A DNA stretch of 55,631 bases from Igneacidithiobacillus copahuensis (GCF_018854015.1 NZ_JAAXYO010000029.1:1-55631), one strand, 5' to 3'. Shown: positions 32,386 through 41,508, numbered from the stretch's first letter. Program-made: numbers and translations. The notes: generated by a model from the letters alone, not told the origin.

Positions 32386-32658
32386 CTAGTTTACTGCATC
32401 CCGAAGCGCTTTTCCAGCCTTGAACTTGGGCGAGCGGCTGGCAGGGATCATGATCTCTGCTCCCGTGGCAGGGTTACGACCCTTGCGTGCCTCACGCTCA
32501 GCAACCACAAAGGAACCAAACCCGACCAAGGTTACCTGGTCACCGGCTTGCAGTGCCTCGGTAACGACCTTGATCGCTGCATCGAGAGTGCGGCTGGCTG
32601 CAGCGCGGGATACGTCGGCTTCTTCTGCAATTTTTTCGACCAATTCGGATTTGTTCAT
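32386..32658 (-). CDS. hupB: DNA-binding protein HU
   Basis: 90 residues, full HU length: MNKSELVEKIAEEADVSRAA, TLVGFGSFVVAEREARKGRN with the DNA-intercalating loop (RNPATGAEIMIPASRSPKFK) and the C-terminal helix KALRDAVN. It bends and compacts DNA as a dimer. It lies downstream of lon, the typical gammaproteobacterial order, but with its own promoter and a terminator between. Confidence 0.97.
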   Translation of the reverse strand: MNKSELVEKIAEEADVSRAAASRTLDAAIKVVTEALQAGDQVTLVGFGSFVVAEREARKGRNPATGAEIMIPASRSPKFKAGKALRDAVN

Positions 32659-32711
32659 ATTTCCCTGTCTCCTGAGTGTGTACTGTAAGGCTTGACGATT
32701 AAGGCCAGAGT

Positions 32712-32741
32712 TTTATAGCAGGACAAAAAAAGCGCTGTCAA
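32712..32741 (-). promoter_or_regulatory. hupB promoter (sigma-70)
   Basis: On the - strand TTGACA (32736-32741), 18 bases, then TATAAA (32712-32717). The spacer contains a run of seven T. The site lies 53 bases upstream of the hupB ATG and just after the lon terminator. Confidence 0.8.
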
Positions 32742-32760
32742 GAACAGCCGCAAAAATAAA

Positions 32761-32785
32761 CCGCCCCAGATTTATTCTGGGGCGG
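32761..32785 (-). terminator. Rho-independent terminator of lon
   Basis: Perfect 10-base arms CCGCCCCAGA and TCTGGGGCGG around a 5-base loop, followed on the - strand by TTTATTTTTG. It begins 9 bases after the lon stop. Confidence 0.9.
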
Positions 32786-32794
32786 CAATTAGTT

Positions 32795-35230
32795 TCAGTG
32801 CGCCGCACCACGTTTGCCAGTGCCTTCCTCGACCGGAACGGCAGCCGCCGCCACGGCGCCCTCTTCATTGGCCGGTACCGGTTCTGGCATCCGTTCCAGG
32901 GCAATGGCAAAGACCTCGTCTATCCAGCGCACCGGTTTGATGGTCAGGGCATCGCGCACGTTTTTGGGAATATCCTGCAGATCCTTTTCATTCTCTGCCG
33001 GGATCAGCACGGTGCTGATGCCACCGCGATGTGCTGCCAACAGCTTTTCTTTCAATCCACCAATCGGCAGCACTTCGCCACGCAAGGTAATTTCACCGGT
33101 CATCGCCACACTGGCGTGCACCGGGATACCGGTCAGCGCCGAAACCAGGGCTGTGACCATACCGATACCAGCACTTGGACCATCCTTGGGGGTGGCGCCT
33201 TCCGGCACGTGAATATGCACATCCCGGTTCTGATAGAAATCCGGGGCAATACCGAGAATACCGGAACGGGCGCGCACCACGCTCATCGCTGCCTGGATCG
33301 ACTCCTGCATGACGTCGCCCAGCTTGCCGGTGATCAGCAACTTACCCCGTCCGGGGACCACCACCGCTTCAATGCTGAGCAGTTCGCCACCCACCTCTGT
33401 CCAGGCCAGACCAGTGACTTCGCCGATGCGATTCTCTTTCTCGGCCTTGCCAAAATCGAAGCGCTGTACGCCGAGATACTTGTCGAGATTGCGCTCGCTG
33501 ATCTGTATCTTGCGGCGCTTTTTGTCGAGGAGCAGCTCCTTGACCACTTTGCGGCAAAGGCGTGCCAGTTCCCGTTCGAGATTCCGCACCCCAGCTTCGC
33601 GGGTGTAATGACGGATGATATCCCGAATCACGGCCGTCGAGATCTGGATTTCGTCCTTCTGCAAACCGGCCTTCTCAATCTGCTTGGGCAGCAGGTACTG
33701 ATTGGCGATGTGGATTTTCTCGTCTTCGGTATACCCCGAGATGCGAATCACCTCCATACGATCCATCAGCGGTGCCGGGATATTGAGGGTATTGGCAGTG
33801 GTGACGAACATGACCTCGGACAGATTGAAATCCACCTCCAGGTAATGATCGTTGAAGGTGTTGTTCTGCTCCGGATCGAGGACTTCGAGCAGGGCCGAGG
33901 CCGGATCGCCGCGAAAATCCATGGCCATCTTGTCGACTTCGTCGAGCAACATCAGCGGGTTGCGGGTACCCACCTTGGACAGGCTCTGCACGATTTTGCC
34001 AGGCAAGGCGCCGATGTAGGTGCGGCGATGCCCGCGGATTTCCGCTTCATCGCGAACGCCGCCGAGAGACATGCGCACGAATTTGCGCCCCGTCGCTTGC
34101 GCGATGGAACGGCCGAGACTGGTCTTACCCACCCCTGGCGGGCCCACCAGACAGAGGATCGGACCATGGCTGTTGCCGACCCGCTGCTGCACTGCGAGAT
34201 ATTCCAGGATCCGCTCTTTCACGTCTTCCAGGCCGTAGTGGTCGGCATCCAGAATCTCCTTGGCATGGGCCAGGTCCTGGGTCATCTTGCTGCGCTTCTT
34301 CCACGGCACGGCAACGAGCCAGTCGATGTAGTTGCGCACCACGGTGGCTTCCGCCGACATCGGACTCATCATGCGCAGCTTTTTCAGCTCTGCGTCGGCC
34401 TTGGCACGCACGTCTTTAGGCATGCCGGCCTTCTGAATCTTGCGTGCCAGCTCGTCGGCCTCGTTGCCGCCCTCCTCCGACAGATCCCCCAGCTCCTTTT
34501 GAATGGCCTTCATCTGCTCGTTGAGATAGTACTCGCGCTGGCTCTTTTCCATCTGCCGCTTGACGCGACCGCGAATCCGCTTTTCCACCTGCAACAGATC
34601 GATCTCAGACTCCATCATGCCGAGCAGATGTTCGAGCCGCGCGCGGGTCTCGGCCTTTTCCAGGATTTCCTGTTTTTCCTCGAGCTTGAGGTTGAGATGG
34701 GCGGCCACGGTATCGGCCAGGCGCGCCGGGTCGTCGATGCTCGCGAGGGTTTGCAGGATCTCGGGCGGGATCTTCTTGTTGAGTTTGACGTAGGCCTCGA
34801 ACTGCGCCTGCACCGAACGAACCAAGGCCTCCAGCTCGCGGTCATTGGCGGTACCGGAACGCACCACGGCAATCTGCGCGCGCAGGGTCTCTTCGGCCGG
34901 CAGAAAGGCCTGGATACGGGCCCGGTCGGTACCTTCCACCAGCACCTTCACCGTGCCATCCGGCAACTTCAGCAGTTGCAGGATGGTCGCGACCGTTCCC
35001 ATGCGGAAGATCCGCTCCGGCTCGGGATCGTCATCGGCGGCATTGCGCTGGGCAACGAGCAGGATCTGCTTGTCGCCGGCCATGGCGTCCTCCAGGGCGC
35101 GGATGGATTTTGGCCGTCCGACAAAGAGAGGGATGACCATAAAGGGAAACACCACCACGTCGCGCAGGGGCAGGACGGGGACGATGAGGGATTCTTCGCT
35201 CATGAGAGAACTCGTTTTGGATTCAGCCAC
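32795..35230 (-). CDS. lon: ATP-dependent protease Lon
   Basis: 811 residues from the GTG at 35230 (GGAG 7 bases upstream); an ATG 9 codons in has no ribosome site. The LON N-domain (VPVLPLRDVVVFPFMVIPLF) is followed by a coiled coil, AAA+ (Walker A GPPGVGKTSLGR, Walker B LMLLDEVDK) and the serine protease domain with TPKDGPSAGIGMVTAL and the partner lysine in GGLKEKLLAAHRGG. The C-terminus is longer than usual by a short Ala/Glu/Val-rich tail. It degrades unfolded and regulatory proteins. A heat-shock promoter lies upstream. Confidence 0.97.
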   Translation of the reverse strand: MAESKTSSLMSEESLIVPVLPLRDVVVFPFMVIPLFVGRPKSIRALEDAMAGDKQILLVAQRNAADDDPEPERIFRMGTVATILQLLKLPDGTVKVLVEGTDRARIQAFLPAEETLRAQIAVVRSGTANDRELEALVRSVQAQFEAYVKLNKKIPPEILQTLASIDDPARLADTVAAHLNLKLEEKQEILEKAETRARLEHLLGMMESEIDLLQVEKRIRGRVKRQMEKSQREYYLNEQMKAIQKELGDLSEEGGNEADELARKIQKAGMPKDVRAKADAELKKLRMMSPMSAEATVVRNYIDWLVAVPWKKRSKMTQDLAHAKEILDADHYGLEDVKERILEYLAVQQRVGNSHGPILCLVGPPGVGKTSLGRSIAQATGRKFVRMSLGGVRDEAEIRGHRRTYIGALPGKIVQSLSKVGTRNPLMLLDEVDKMAMDFRGDPASALLEVLDPEQNNTFNDHYLEVDFNLSEVMFVTTANTLNIPAPLMDRMEVIRISGYTEDEKIHIANQYLLPKQIEKAGLQKDEIQISTAVIRDIIRHYTREAGVRNLERELARLCRKVVKELLLDKKRRKIQISERNLDKYLGVQRFDFGKAEKENRIGEVTGLAWTEVGGELLSIEAVVVPGRGKLLITGKLGDVMQESIQAAMSVVRARSGILGIAPDFYQNRDVHIHVPEGATPKDGPSAGIGMVTALVSALTGIPVHASVAMTGEITLRGEVLPIGGLKEKLLAAHRGGISTVLIPAENEKDLQDIPKNVRDALTIKPVRWIDEVFAIALERMPEPVPANEEGAVAAAAVPVEEGTGKRGAAH

Positions 35231-35279
35231 GCTTCACTCCAGGGTAGCGGGGAAGAAAAACTCTCCCCATGGAAGGAGG

Positions 35280-35308
35280 AAATGGGGGCCGACGCTGTCG
35301 TTTTCAAC
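35280..35308 (-). promoter_or_regulatory. Sigma-32 heat-shock promoter of lon
   Basis: On the - strand GTTGAAA (35302-35308), 14 bases, then CCCCATTT (35280-35287), close to the consensus CTTGAAA and CCCCATnT. It is about 50 bases before the lon start. The -35 element falls in the loop and stem edge of the hairpin at 35289-35316. Confidence 0.7.
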
Positions 35309-35316
35309 AGCGTCGG
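35289..35316 (-). terminator. Hairpin between clpX and lon
   Basis: 10-base perfect arms CCGACGCTGT and ACAGCGTCGG around an 8-base loop, 11 bases after the clpX stop. No T-run follows, so it is a weak or factor-assisted terminator or an RNA-stability element. It overlaps the lon heat-shock promoter. Confidence 0.55.
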
Positions 35317-35327
35317 ATCAGGAAGGT

Positions 35328-36602
35328 TCAGGCAGGGTGAGAAGCATCCACCTTGGCCGCTTCATCGTAAACCAGCAGCGGCTGGTTGCCATTTTCGACG
35401 ACCCCGGCATCGATCACGACCTTTTTGATACCCGACATGGAGGGTAGCTCGTACATGGTATCGAGCAAAATATGCTCGAGAATCGAGCGCAGTCCACGCG
35501 CACCAGTCTTGCGCGTGAGCGCCTTCTTGGCAATGGCGCGCAGGGCCTCGGGGCGGATCTCGAGCTGGATGCCCTCCAGGGCAAAGAGCTTTTGATACTG
35601 CTTGACGAGGGCATTCTTGGGCTCGGTAAGGATCGTCACCAAGGCATCTTCGTCCAGTTCTTCGAGCAGGGCGAGGATGGGCAGGCGACCGACAAACTCC
35701 GGGATGAGTCCATAACGCACCAGATCCTCGGGTTCGAGATTTTCCATCATCGTCGCCGTGGCCAAGTTTTCCTTACCTTTCTTGATCTTGGCCCCAAAGC
35801 CAATACCGCCCTTCTCCAGACGGCTGGCGACGGCCTTTTCCAGGCCGGCAAAGGCACCTCCACAAATGAAGAGGATATTGCGGGTATCGACCTGCAAAAA
35901 CTCCTGCTGCGGGTGCTTGCGGCCACCCTGCGGCGGCACCGAGGCGACCGTGCCTTCGATCAATTTGAGCAGGGCCTGCTGCACTCCCTCCCCCGACACA
36001 TCACGGGTGATGGAGGGATTTTCGGACTTGCGGGAAATCTTGTCGATTTCATCGATATAAACGATGCCCGTCTGCGCCTTCTCAACGTCGTAGTCGCACT
36101 TCTGCAGCAGCTTCTGGATGATGTTCTCGACATCTTCACCGACATAACCGGCCTCGGTCAGGGTCGTGGCGTCGGCCATGGCGAAGGGGACATTGAGCAG
36201 GCGCGCAAGGGTCTGCGCCAGCAGCGTCTTACCCGAACCGGTGGGGCCGATGAGCAGAATATTGCTCTTGTCGAGCTCCACATCGCTACCCGACCCGCCA
36301 TGTTCAAGGCGTTTGTAATGGTTGTACACTGCCACCGACAGGACCTTTTTGGCGACGTCCTGACCAATGACATAATCGTCCAGGGTCTGACGAATCTCCA
36401 TCGGCTTGGGAAGCTTCTGCTCCTTGTCGCTGGCAGTTTCGTCCAAGGATTCATCCTTGACGATATCATTACAAAGCTCAATACATTCGTCGCAGATGAA
36501 GACGTTGGGTCCGGCAATCAGCTTGCGTACTTCGTGTTGCGTTTTGCCACAAAAGGAACAACAGAGGTTCTTGTCACCACTGCTCTCGTTTTTTCCAGAC
36601 AT
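35328..36602 (-). CDS. clpX: ATP-dependent Clp protease ATP-binding subunit ClpX
   Basis: 424 residues. The zinc-binding domain has CSFCGKTQHEV and FICDECIELC; the AAA+ part has Walker A GPTGSGKTLLAQ, the pore loop AGYVGED, Walker B GIVYIDEIDK and the ClpP-binding loop GGIGFGAKIK. It unfolds tagged proteins for ClpP. ATG at 36602 has AGGAG upstream. It is 20 bases after clpP. Confidence 0.98.
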   Translation of the reverse strand: MSGKNESSGDKNLCCSFCGKTQHEVRKLIAGPNVFICDECIELCNDIVKDESLDETASDKEQKLPKPMEIRQTLDDYVIGQDVAKKVLSVAVYNHYKRLEHGGSGSDVELDKSNILLIGPTGSGKTLLAQTLARLLNVPFAMADATTLTEAGYVGEDVENIIQKLLQKCDYDVEKAQTGIVYIDEIDKISRKSENPSITRDVSGEGVQQALLKLIEGTVASVPPQGGRKHPQQEFLQVDTRNILFICGGAFAGLEKAVASRLEKGGIGFGAKIKKGKENLATATMMENLEPEDLVRYGLIPEFVGRLPILALLEELDEDALVTILTEPKNALVKQYQKLFALEGIQLEIRPEALRAIAKKALTRKTGARGLRSILEHILLDTMYELPSMSGIKKVVIDAGVVENGNQPLLVYDEAAKVDASHPA

Positions 36603-36622
36603 CGCTACACTCCTGCCTGTCT

Positions 36623-37267
36623 TCAGGCACTCTCGTCATCACCGCGATGGGTGATGACGGCATCAACCAAACAATACTCTTTTGCTTCATTGGCAGACAT
36701 GAAGAAATCTCGATCGAGATCTCGCTCGATCCGTTCTTTGTCCTGACCGGTGTGATGCACCAGGATCTCGTTCAGACGCTCGCGAATCCGCAAAATCTCT
36801 TTGGCGTGGATGTCAATATCGTGCGCCACCCCCTGAAAGCCGCCCGAAGGTTGGTGCAGCATGATCCGTGCATTGGGAAGGGCGTAGCGCTTGCCAGCGG
36901 CCCCTGCGGCGAGAAGCACTGCCCCCATACTGGCCGCCTGCCCCACGCAAACCGTACTGACAGCGGGTCGGATGAATTGCATGGTATCGTAAATGGCCAG
37001 CCCTGCCGTCACCGAACCCCCCGGGCTGTTGATATAGAGGGCGATATCCTTTTCCGGATTTTCCGCTTCCAGAAACAGGAGCTGGGCCACTACCAGATTG
37101 GCCATCATGTCTTCCACCGGGCCGACCAGGAAAATGACTCGCTCCTTGAGCAGGCGGGAGTAGATATCAAAGGCGCGCTCGCCACGTCCGGTCTGCTCGA
37201 TAACCATGGGAACATACCCCAGAGCCCGCGTTTCCAGCATATTTTCGTCCTGCAATATCCGCTTCAT
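36623..37267 (-). CDS. clpP: ATP-dependent Clp protease proteolytic subunit ClpP
   Basis: 214 residues with the catalytic triad S113 in GQAASMGA, H138 in IMLHQPSGG and D187 in DLDRDFFMS. Family length is about 195-207. ATG at 37267 follows GGAGGG by 8 bases; two GTG codons directly before it are alternative starts. Between tig and clpX in the usual order. Confidence 0.97.
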   Translation of the reverse strand: MKRILQDENMLETRALGYVPMVIEQTGRGERAFDIYSRLLKERVIFLVGPVEDMMANLVVAQLLFLEAENPEKDIALYINSPGGSVTAGLAIYDTMQFIRPAVSTVCVGQAASMGAVLLAAGAAGKRYALPNARIMLHQPSGGFQGVAHDIDIHAKEILRIRERLNEILVHHTGQDKERIERDLDRDFFMSANEAKEYCLVDAVITHRGDDESA

Positions 37268-37294
37268 CACCACTGCCCTCCAGGTTATCCTGCT

Positions 37295-38575
37295 TCAGCC
37301 CTCACTGCCTGTGCCAGCGCGACCACCAATCAGGTCCTGAAACCCGATCTTCTGTTCTTCCACTGTAACACGCTCCAGCAGCCAGTCCACTACCGCATCC
37401 TCCAGGACCATCGATTCCAGATTTTCCATCCGTTCTTGATCCTTGCGATACCAGGCCATGAACTCACGCGGGTCTTCGTACTGCTCGGCCATTTCCGCCA
37501 GGGCCTGCTCCATCTTTGCGCTTGCTGCACGCAGTTGCTGCTGGCGAGCCAATTCGGAGAGGATAAGACCCAAGCGCACGCGCTTTTCCACTTCGGCAAC
37601 CTGCTCCGCACTGAGTTCACCCTCTCGACCCTGCTTTTGCCGCTCCGCCTCTTGCTCAAGCAACGCCTTGGGTACTTCGATTACGTTGGCGGCCAGCACT
37701 TCCTGCATCAGTCCTGCCTTGAGCTGCTGACGGCTGAGTCGCTCGGCTTCGCGCTGGAGATTGGCACGCACTTCTTCCTGCAGAGTCGTAACGTCGCCAT
37801 CCTCGATACCCAGGGAGCGCGCGAACTCGCTGTCCAGCTCAGGCAGTCGTGGCTCGGCAATGTCCTTCACCCGCACCAGAAAATCCGCCATTTTGCCAGC
37901 CAGTTCGGCCACTGGATACTCTGCCGGGAAGGGGACGGCAACCTGCTTTTCCTCTCCTGCAGACATCCCAATCAAGGCATTTTCCATCTCCGGCAAAAGA
38001 CGCCCCGCGCCGATGAGAACCGGATAATCATCCATGCTTCCGCCAGCAAAGGGTTCGCCATCGATCTTGCCGACAAAATCGATCAGCACGCGATCCTGGG
38101 CCTGCGCTGCCCGTTGCACCGAGACGTAGTCCTGGCGCTGCTGGCGCATGACGGTGAGCGTGCGTTCGACGTCCTCGTCGGTAATTTCCACGACATTGCG
38201 CGTCAGCGAGGCGCTAGGCGTCTGCGGGGTAAACTCTGGATAGACTTCGACCACCGCGGTAAAGATCAGGTCCTGTCCCGGCGCCCCCTGCTCGACGTTG
38301 ACCTCAGGCCGCGCTACCGGGCGCAGTTCGTGGCTGCGCAGGGCATTGGCATACTGTTCGTTGATCAACTCGTCGAAGGCCTCGAGCAGGGCATCACGTC
38401 CAAACTGGCGCTCGACCACCGGCATCGGTACCTTGCCCGGGCGAAACCCCGGCAAGCGGGCATGTTTCGCCTTGTGGCGCAGGGATTCCTTGTAATGTGC
38501 TTCGACATCGGCGGCAGGCACCGTAAAACGCATATGCCGCTGCAACGGCGCATCGGCTGGGGTACTCAACTCCAT
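37295..38575 (-). CDS. tig: Trigger factor
   Basis: 426 residues. The ribosome-binding loop GFRPGKVPMPVV lies in the N-domain; the FKBP-type PPIase domain (RVLIDFVGKIDGEPFAGGSM, LIGAGRLLPEMENALIGMS) follows; the C-terminal chaperone arms are helical. It binds nascent chains at the tunnel exit. ATG at 38575 has AGGA upstream; a start 12 codons earlier is discarded. Confidence 0.96.
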   Translation of the reverse strand: MELSTPADAPLQRHMRFTVPAADVEAHYKESLRHKAKHARLPGFRPGKVPMPVVERQFGRDALLEAFDELINEQYANALRSHELRPVARPEVNVEQGAPGQDLIFTAVVEVYPEFTPQTPSASLTRNVVEITDEDVERTLTVMRQQRQDYVSVQRAAQAQDRVLIDFVGKIDGEPFAGGSMDDYPVLIGAGRLLPEMENALIGMSAGEEKQVAVPFPAEYPVAELAGKMADFLVRVKDIAEPRLPELDSEFARSLGIEDGDVTTLQEEVRANLQREAERLSRQQLKAGLMQEVLAANVIEVPKALLEQEAERQKQGREGELSAEQVAEVEKRVRLGLILSELARQQQLRAASAKMEQALAEMAEQYEDPREFMAWYRKDQERMENLESMVLEDAVVDWLLERVTVEEQKIGFQDLIGGRAGTGSEG

Positions 38576-38617
38576 GACTTGATCCTTTCTCTGCTGTGTT
38601 TCCATGGTCATAGGACC

Positions 38618-38646
38618 ATCCTAAGACCTTGACCGAATTTGCTCAA
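38618..38646 (-). promoter_or_regulatory. Promoter of tig-clpP-clpX
   Basis: On the - strand TTGAGC (38641-38646), 17 bases, TAGGAT (38618-38623), about 43 bases before the tig ATG. It lies directly after the pyrE stop. Confidence 0.6.
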
Positions 38647-38648
38647 CT

Positions 38649-39254
38649 TCAACGCAAGCCGCGGCTCCCGGGCTTGACTGCCGGTGAACCCGCGGCACAG
38701 AGGGGACAGTTGGCCGCCTCCCAGGTCTGCACGGGCAAACGAAGCAGCGGATAATACGGCACTCCGTCGAAATCCGGAATGCCCCCACTGCTACGGTCGA
38801 TGATTGCCGATACTGCCAGTACTTTTCCCCCACCGGACTGCACCACGGCGATGCATTCGCGGGTGGAGCCACCGGTAGTGGTAATGTCTTCGACCACCAG
38901 CACCCGTTCGCCGGGATCGAGGGCAAAGCCACGCCGCAGGCTCATCTGTCCGCCCTCCCGCTCGGTAAAGAAGGCGCGCACCCCCAGGGCCCGTCCGCAC
39001 TCATGGGCAACGATGACCGCGCCCATGGCCGGACCGACAACCGCGGTGATCTGTGCACGCAATGCCGCGGGGATACCGGCGACCATCGCCTCGGCGACCT
39101 GGGCAGCGTGCTCGGGATGCTGCAAAACCCGAGCCGATTGCAGATAGGTATCGCTGTGCAAACCCGAGGAAAGCAAAAAGTGACCGTGCAGGAGGGCGCC
39201 GTCCTGCTCATACAGGGCGACAAGTTGATCGGGATTGAGCATTGGCTTCACCAT
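38649..39254 (-). CDS. pyrE: Orotate phosphoribosyltransferase
   Basis: 201 residues with the PRPP-binding loop RVLVVEDITTTGGSTRECI and the N-terminal FLLSSGLHSDTYLQ. It makes OMP from orotate and PRPP. The tail after LPVQTWEAANCPLCAAGSPAV is typical of the short OPRT subgroup that ends in a CPLC segment. ATG at 39254 has GGAG 9 bases upstream. It follows pyrF by 27 bases, so the last two steps of UMP synthesis are adjacent. Confidence 0.95.
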   Translation of the reverse strand: MVKPMLNPDQLVALYEQDGALLHGHFLLSSGLHSDTYLQSARVLQHPEHAAQVAEAMVAGIPAALRAQITAVVGPAMGAVIVAHECGRALGVRAFFTEREGGQMSLRRGFALDPGERVLVVEDITTTGGSTRECIAVVQSGGGKVLAVSAIIDRSSGGIPDFDGVPYYPLLRLPVQTWEAANCPLCAAGSPAVKPGSRGLR

Positions 39255-39281
39255 TTATCGTTTCTCCACAATGGAACGGGC

Positions 39282-39980
39282 CTACCGTACACTCGCCGCG
39301 GCCATATCGGCAACGATCGCGGCGACGACGGCACCGGGATCGGGGGCGGCCGTAATCGGTCTTCCGATCACCAGGTAATCGGCGCCTTGGGCCAGGGCCG
39401 CAGCGGGGGTGAGGACACGCCGCTGGTCGTCCCGGGCAAAGCCCGCGGGACGAATTCCCGGTGTAACGCGTAGCAAAGCCGGCAGCTCCTGCCGCAATTG
39501 CCCAGCCTCCTGGGCAGAGCATACAACACCGGCGAGCCCGGTCTCCGCGCTCAGTGCGGCGAGCCGTCGCACCTGTTCGGCGGGCTTGCTGTGGCAACCA
39601 ATCTCTTCCAGATCAGCAGCATCCAGACTGGTGAGGACAGTAACGGCAATCAGCAGCGGCGGCGCAGCACTGACGGACACGGCCTCCCGCGCCGCTTCGA
39701 GCATTGCCCGCCCGCCGCTGGCATGCACATTGAGCATCCATACGCCCAGCTCGGCTGCCGCCCGACAGGCGCCGGCAACAGTTGCCGGGATGTCATGAAA
39801 CTTCAGATCCAAAAATACCTGAAAGCCGCGCGCCTGCAGATTTTCCACCACTGCCGGGCCGGCGCGGGTAAACAGCTCCTTGCCGACCTTTACCCGGCAT
39901 TGTTGCGGGTCAAGACGATCGGCCAAAGCGAGGGCCGATGGAGCGTCCGGAAAATCGAGAGCTACGATGAGTGGGGTCAT
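39282..39980 (-). CDS. pyrF: Orotidine 5'-phosphate decarboxylase
   Basis: 232 residues, a TIM barrel with PLIVALDFPDAPSALALADR, the catalytic set in FQVFLDLKFHDIPATVAGAC and the phosphate-binding VTPGIRPAGFARDDQRRVLT. It decarboxylates OMP to UMP. ATG at 39980 has GGAGG 9 bases upstream and overlaps the lapB stop by 4 bases (ATGA). A longer in-frame start is discarded. Confidence 0.96.
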   Translation of the reverse strand: MTPLIVALDFPDAPSALALADRLDPQQCRVKVGKELFTRAGPAVVENLQARGFQVFLDLKFHDIPATVAGACRAAAELGVWMLNVHASGGRAMLEAAREAVSVSAAPPLLIAVTVLTSLDAADLEEIGCHSKPAEQVRRLAALSAETGLAGVVCSAQEAGQLRQELPALLRVTPGIRPAGFARDDQRRVLTPAAALAQGADYLVIGRPITAAPDPGAVVAAIVADMAAASVR

Positions 39981-41122
39981 GCTGCCAGTCCTCCGCTGCG
40001 AAAGGTGTCCCAATGGCGACAGCTGGGGCAGCGCCAATAAAATTCTGCGGTCTGGTAGCCACACTGCTGGCAGTGAAAGAGCCCGTCGGCAAGGGGCAAT
40101 TCCGCAATTGCCCGCTGCATTTGCGGTACGACGGCGGCAGCATCGCCGCCGGCGCGCAGATAGAGTTGCAGGACGACCCGATCATCGCCGTTACGCAGCT
40201 TATCCTGCAGTAACGCGATAACTTTTGCGTCTCCTTCCACCTGACGGACAGCCTCCACAAGCCGCGGCAGCAGGAGAGAGGCACTGTCTGCCAGAGTCAG
40301 CAATTGCGCGCGCCAGGCGCGGCAATCCAGCGACGCTTCGCAGTTGCGCAGGGTTTCCAGATACGGTACCAGAATCTGCGCCAAGACCGCGAATCGGTCA
40401 GGCTGCAACAGCGTCGACCAATGGCGCGCCGCAACTTCCCAATCACGCTGCCCATGGGCAATACGACCACGCAGCAGGACGAGCCGGGGACACTGCGCAT
40501 CTGCCCGTTCCGCTTCGCTCAGATAGGTTTCAATGGCTTCCTTGCGGCGCAACCCCTCTTCCGCAAGCTCACAGTAGAGCAAGGCGATAATCCGGTTCTG
40601 TCCCGTCTGGCCACGCTCACGCAATGCTCGCCGCGTGCGTATGGCCTGCTCCCAGTCGCCGCCCAACTCATAGACCTCCGCCAGGAGTTCGCGCGCCGGC
40701 AACGAGTCACCGTCCTTGCGCAACAAATCCACCAAAATCGCCTCAGCACGATTGAGAATTCCGGCCTTGAGATAGTCGCGGGCCATTTCCAGCAGCACTT
40801 CCTGCTTGCCGACAAGGTCCAGCTCTTGCTGATCGAGCAGATGTTGATGCACGCTGAGCGCGCGTTCGAGCTCACCGCGACGTCGGAACATGCGCCCCAG
40901 GGCCAGCAGCAGCTCGGAACTCTCCGGGTAGCGGCGCAGGGCGTCGAGGAAGGTTTTGACCGCCTCGTCGTTGCGTTCGCCAAGAAGGTGCCCCAAACCC
41001 TGCACATAGGCACGCGGCAATGGAACTGGCGTCGGGCGACGGACACGACGGGCGGAAACCCACCAACCTGCCAAAAAGGCGATTGGAAGCAGCAGAAACA
41101 GGGCCAGGGTCAGCGTACCCAT
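39977..41122 (-). CDS. lapB: Lipopolysaccharide assembly protein LapB (YciM)
   Basis: 381 residues. One N-terminal membrane helix (LALFLLLPIAFLAGWWV), about nine TPR-like helices (YVQGLGHLLGERNDEAVKTF and following), and a C-terminal rubredoxin-like zinc/iron knuckle: FHCQQCGYQTAEFYWRCPSC. LapB guides FtsH to LpxC and sets LPS supply. It is between ihfB and pyrF, the standard order. Confidence 0.95.
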   Translation of the reverse strand: MGTLTLALFLLLPIAFLAGWWVSARRVRRPTPVPLPRAYVQGLGHLLGERNDEAVKTFLDALRRYPESSELLLALGRMFRRRGELERALSVHQHLLDQQELDLVGKQEVLLEMARDYLKAGILNRAEAILVDLLRKDGDSLPARELLAEVYELGGDWEQAIRTRRALRERGQTGQNRIIALLYCELAEEGLRRKEAIETYLSEAERADAQCPRLVLLRGRIAHGQRDWEVAARHWSTLLQPDRFAVLAQILVPYLETLRNCEASLDCRAWRAQLLTLADSASLLLPRLVEAVRQVEGDAKVIALLQDKLRNGDDRVVLQLYLRAGGDAAAVVPQMQRAIAELPLADGLFHCQQCGYQTAEFYWRCPSCRHWDTFRSGGLAA

Positions 41123-41136
41123 GGCAGCGGCGACAA

Positions 41137-41433
41137 CTAACTTACGGACGCAGGGGCGTAGTCGACCTGCTCACGCAACTCCTTGCCGGCCTTGAAATGC
41201 GGCACCCGTTTTTCCGGCACTCGTACCGATTCGCCAGTGCGAGGATTGCGCCCCACCTTCTCCGGACGAATATGCAGGGAAAAGCTTCCGAAGCCCCGGA
41301 TCTCGATCCGTTCATCCTGCTGCAAGGCGTCGCTCAGATATTCGAGAATGTGGCGAGTGGCATTTTCAATATCCCGCGGCGGCAACAGTGGGTGTTTCGC
41401 ACTGATATATTTGATCAATTCTGACTTTGTCAT
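41137..41433 (-). CDS. ihfB: Integration host factor beta subunit
   Basis: 98 residues: MTKSELIKYISAKHPLLPPR, IEIRGFGSFSLHIRPEKVGR, NPRTGESVRVPEKRVPHFKA. The VPEKRVPHFK segment and position after rpsA identify IHF beta rather than HU. ATG at 41433 has GGGAGG 8 bases upstream. A hairpin (41466-41493) lies in the gap from rpsA, without a T-run. Confidence 0.95.
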   Translation of the reverse strand: MTKSELIKYISAKHPLLPPRDIENATRHILEYLSDALQQDERIEIRGFGSFSLHIRPEKVGRNPRTGESVRVPEKRVPHFKAGKELREQVDYAPASVS

Positions 41434-41508
41434 TGGCAATCCTCCCAATCTGCAGGAAAGAAGCAGGCCATCGAACACGGCAGGTCGATGGCCACCCAGA
41501 GGGCGAAC

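Noticed and set aside
32798..35428. 876-codon open frame on the + strand opposite lon
   Set aside because: It is entirely antisense to lon, its product is rich in His, Gln and Arg with no family resemblance, and long antisense frames are expected opposite GC-rich genes.
36647..38632. 661-codon + strand frame opposite clpP and tig
   Set aside because: Antisense shadow of two firmly identified genes; no domain pattern.
41466..41493. Hairpin between rpsA and ihfB as a terminator
   Set aside because: Nine-base stem but a 10-base loop and no T-run; could be an attenuator or nothing. Not called as a terminator.
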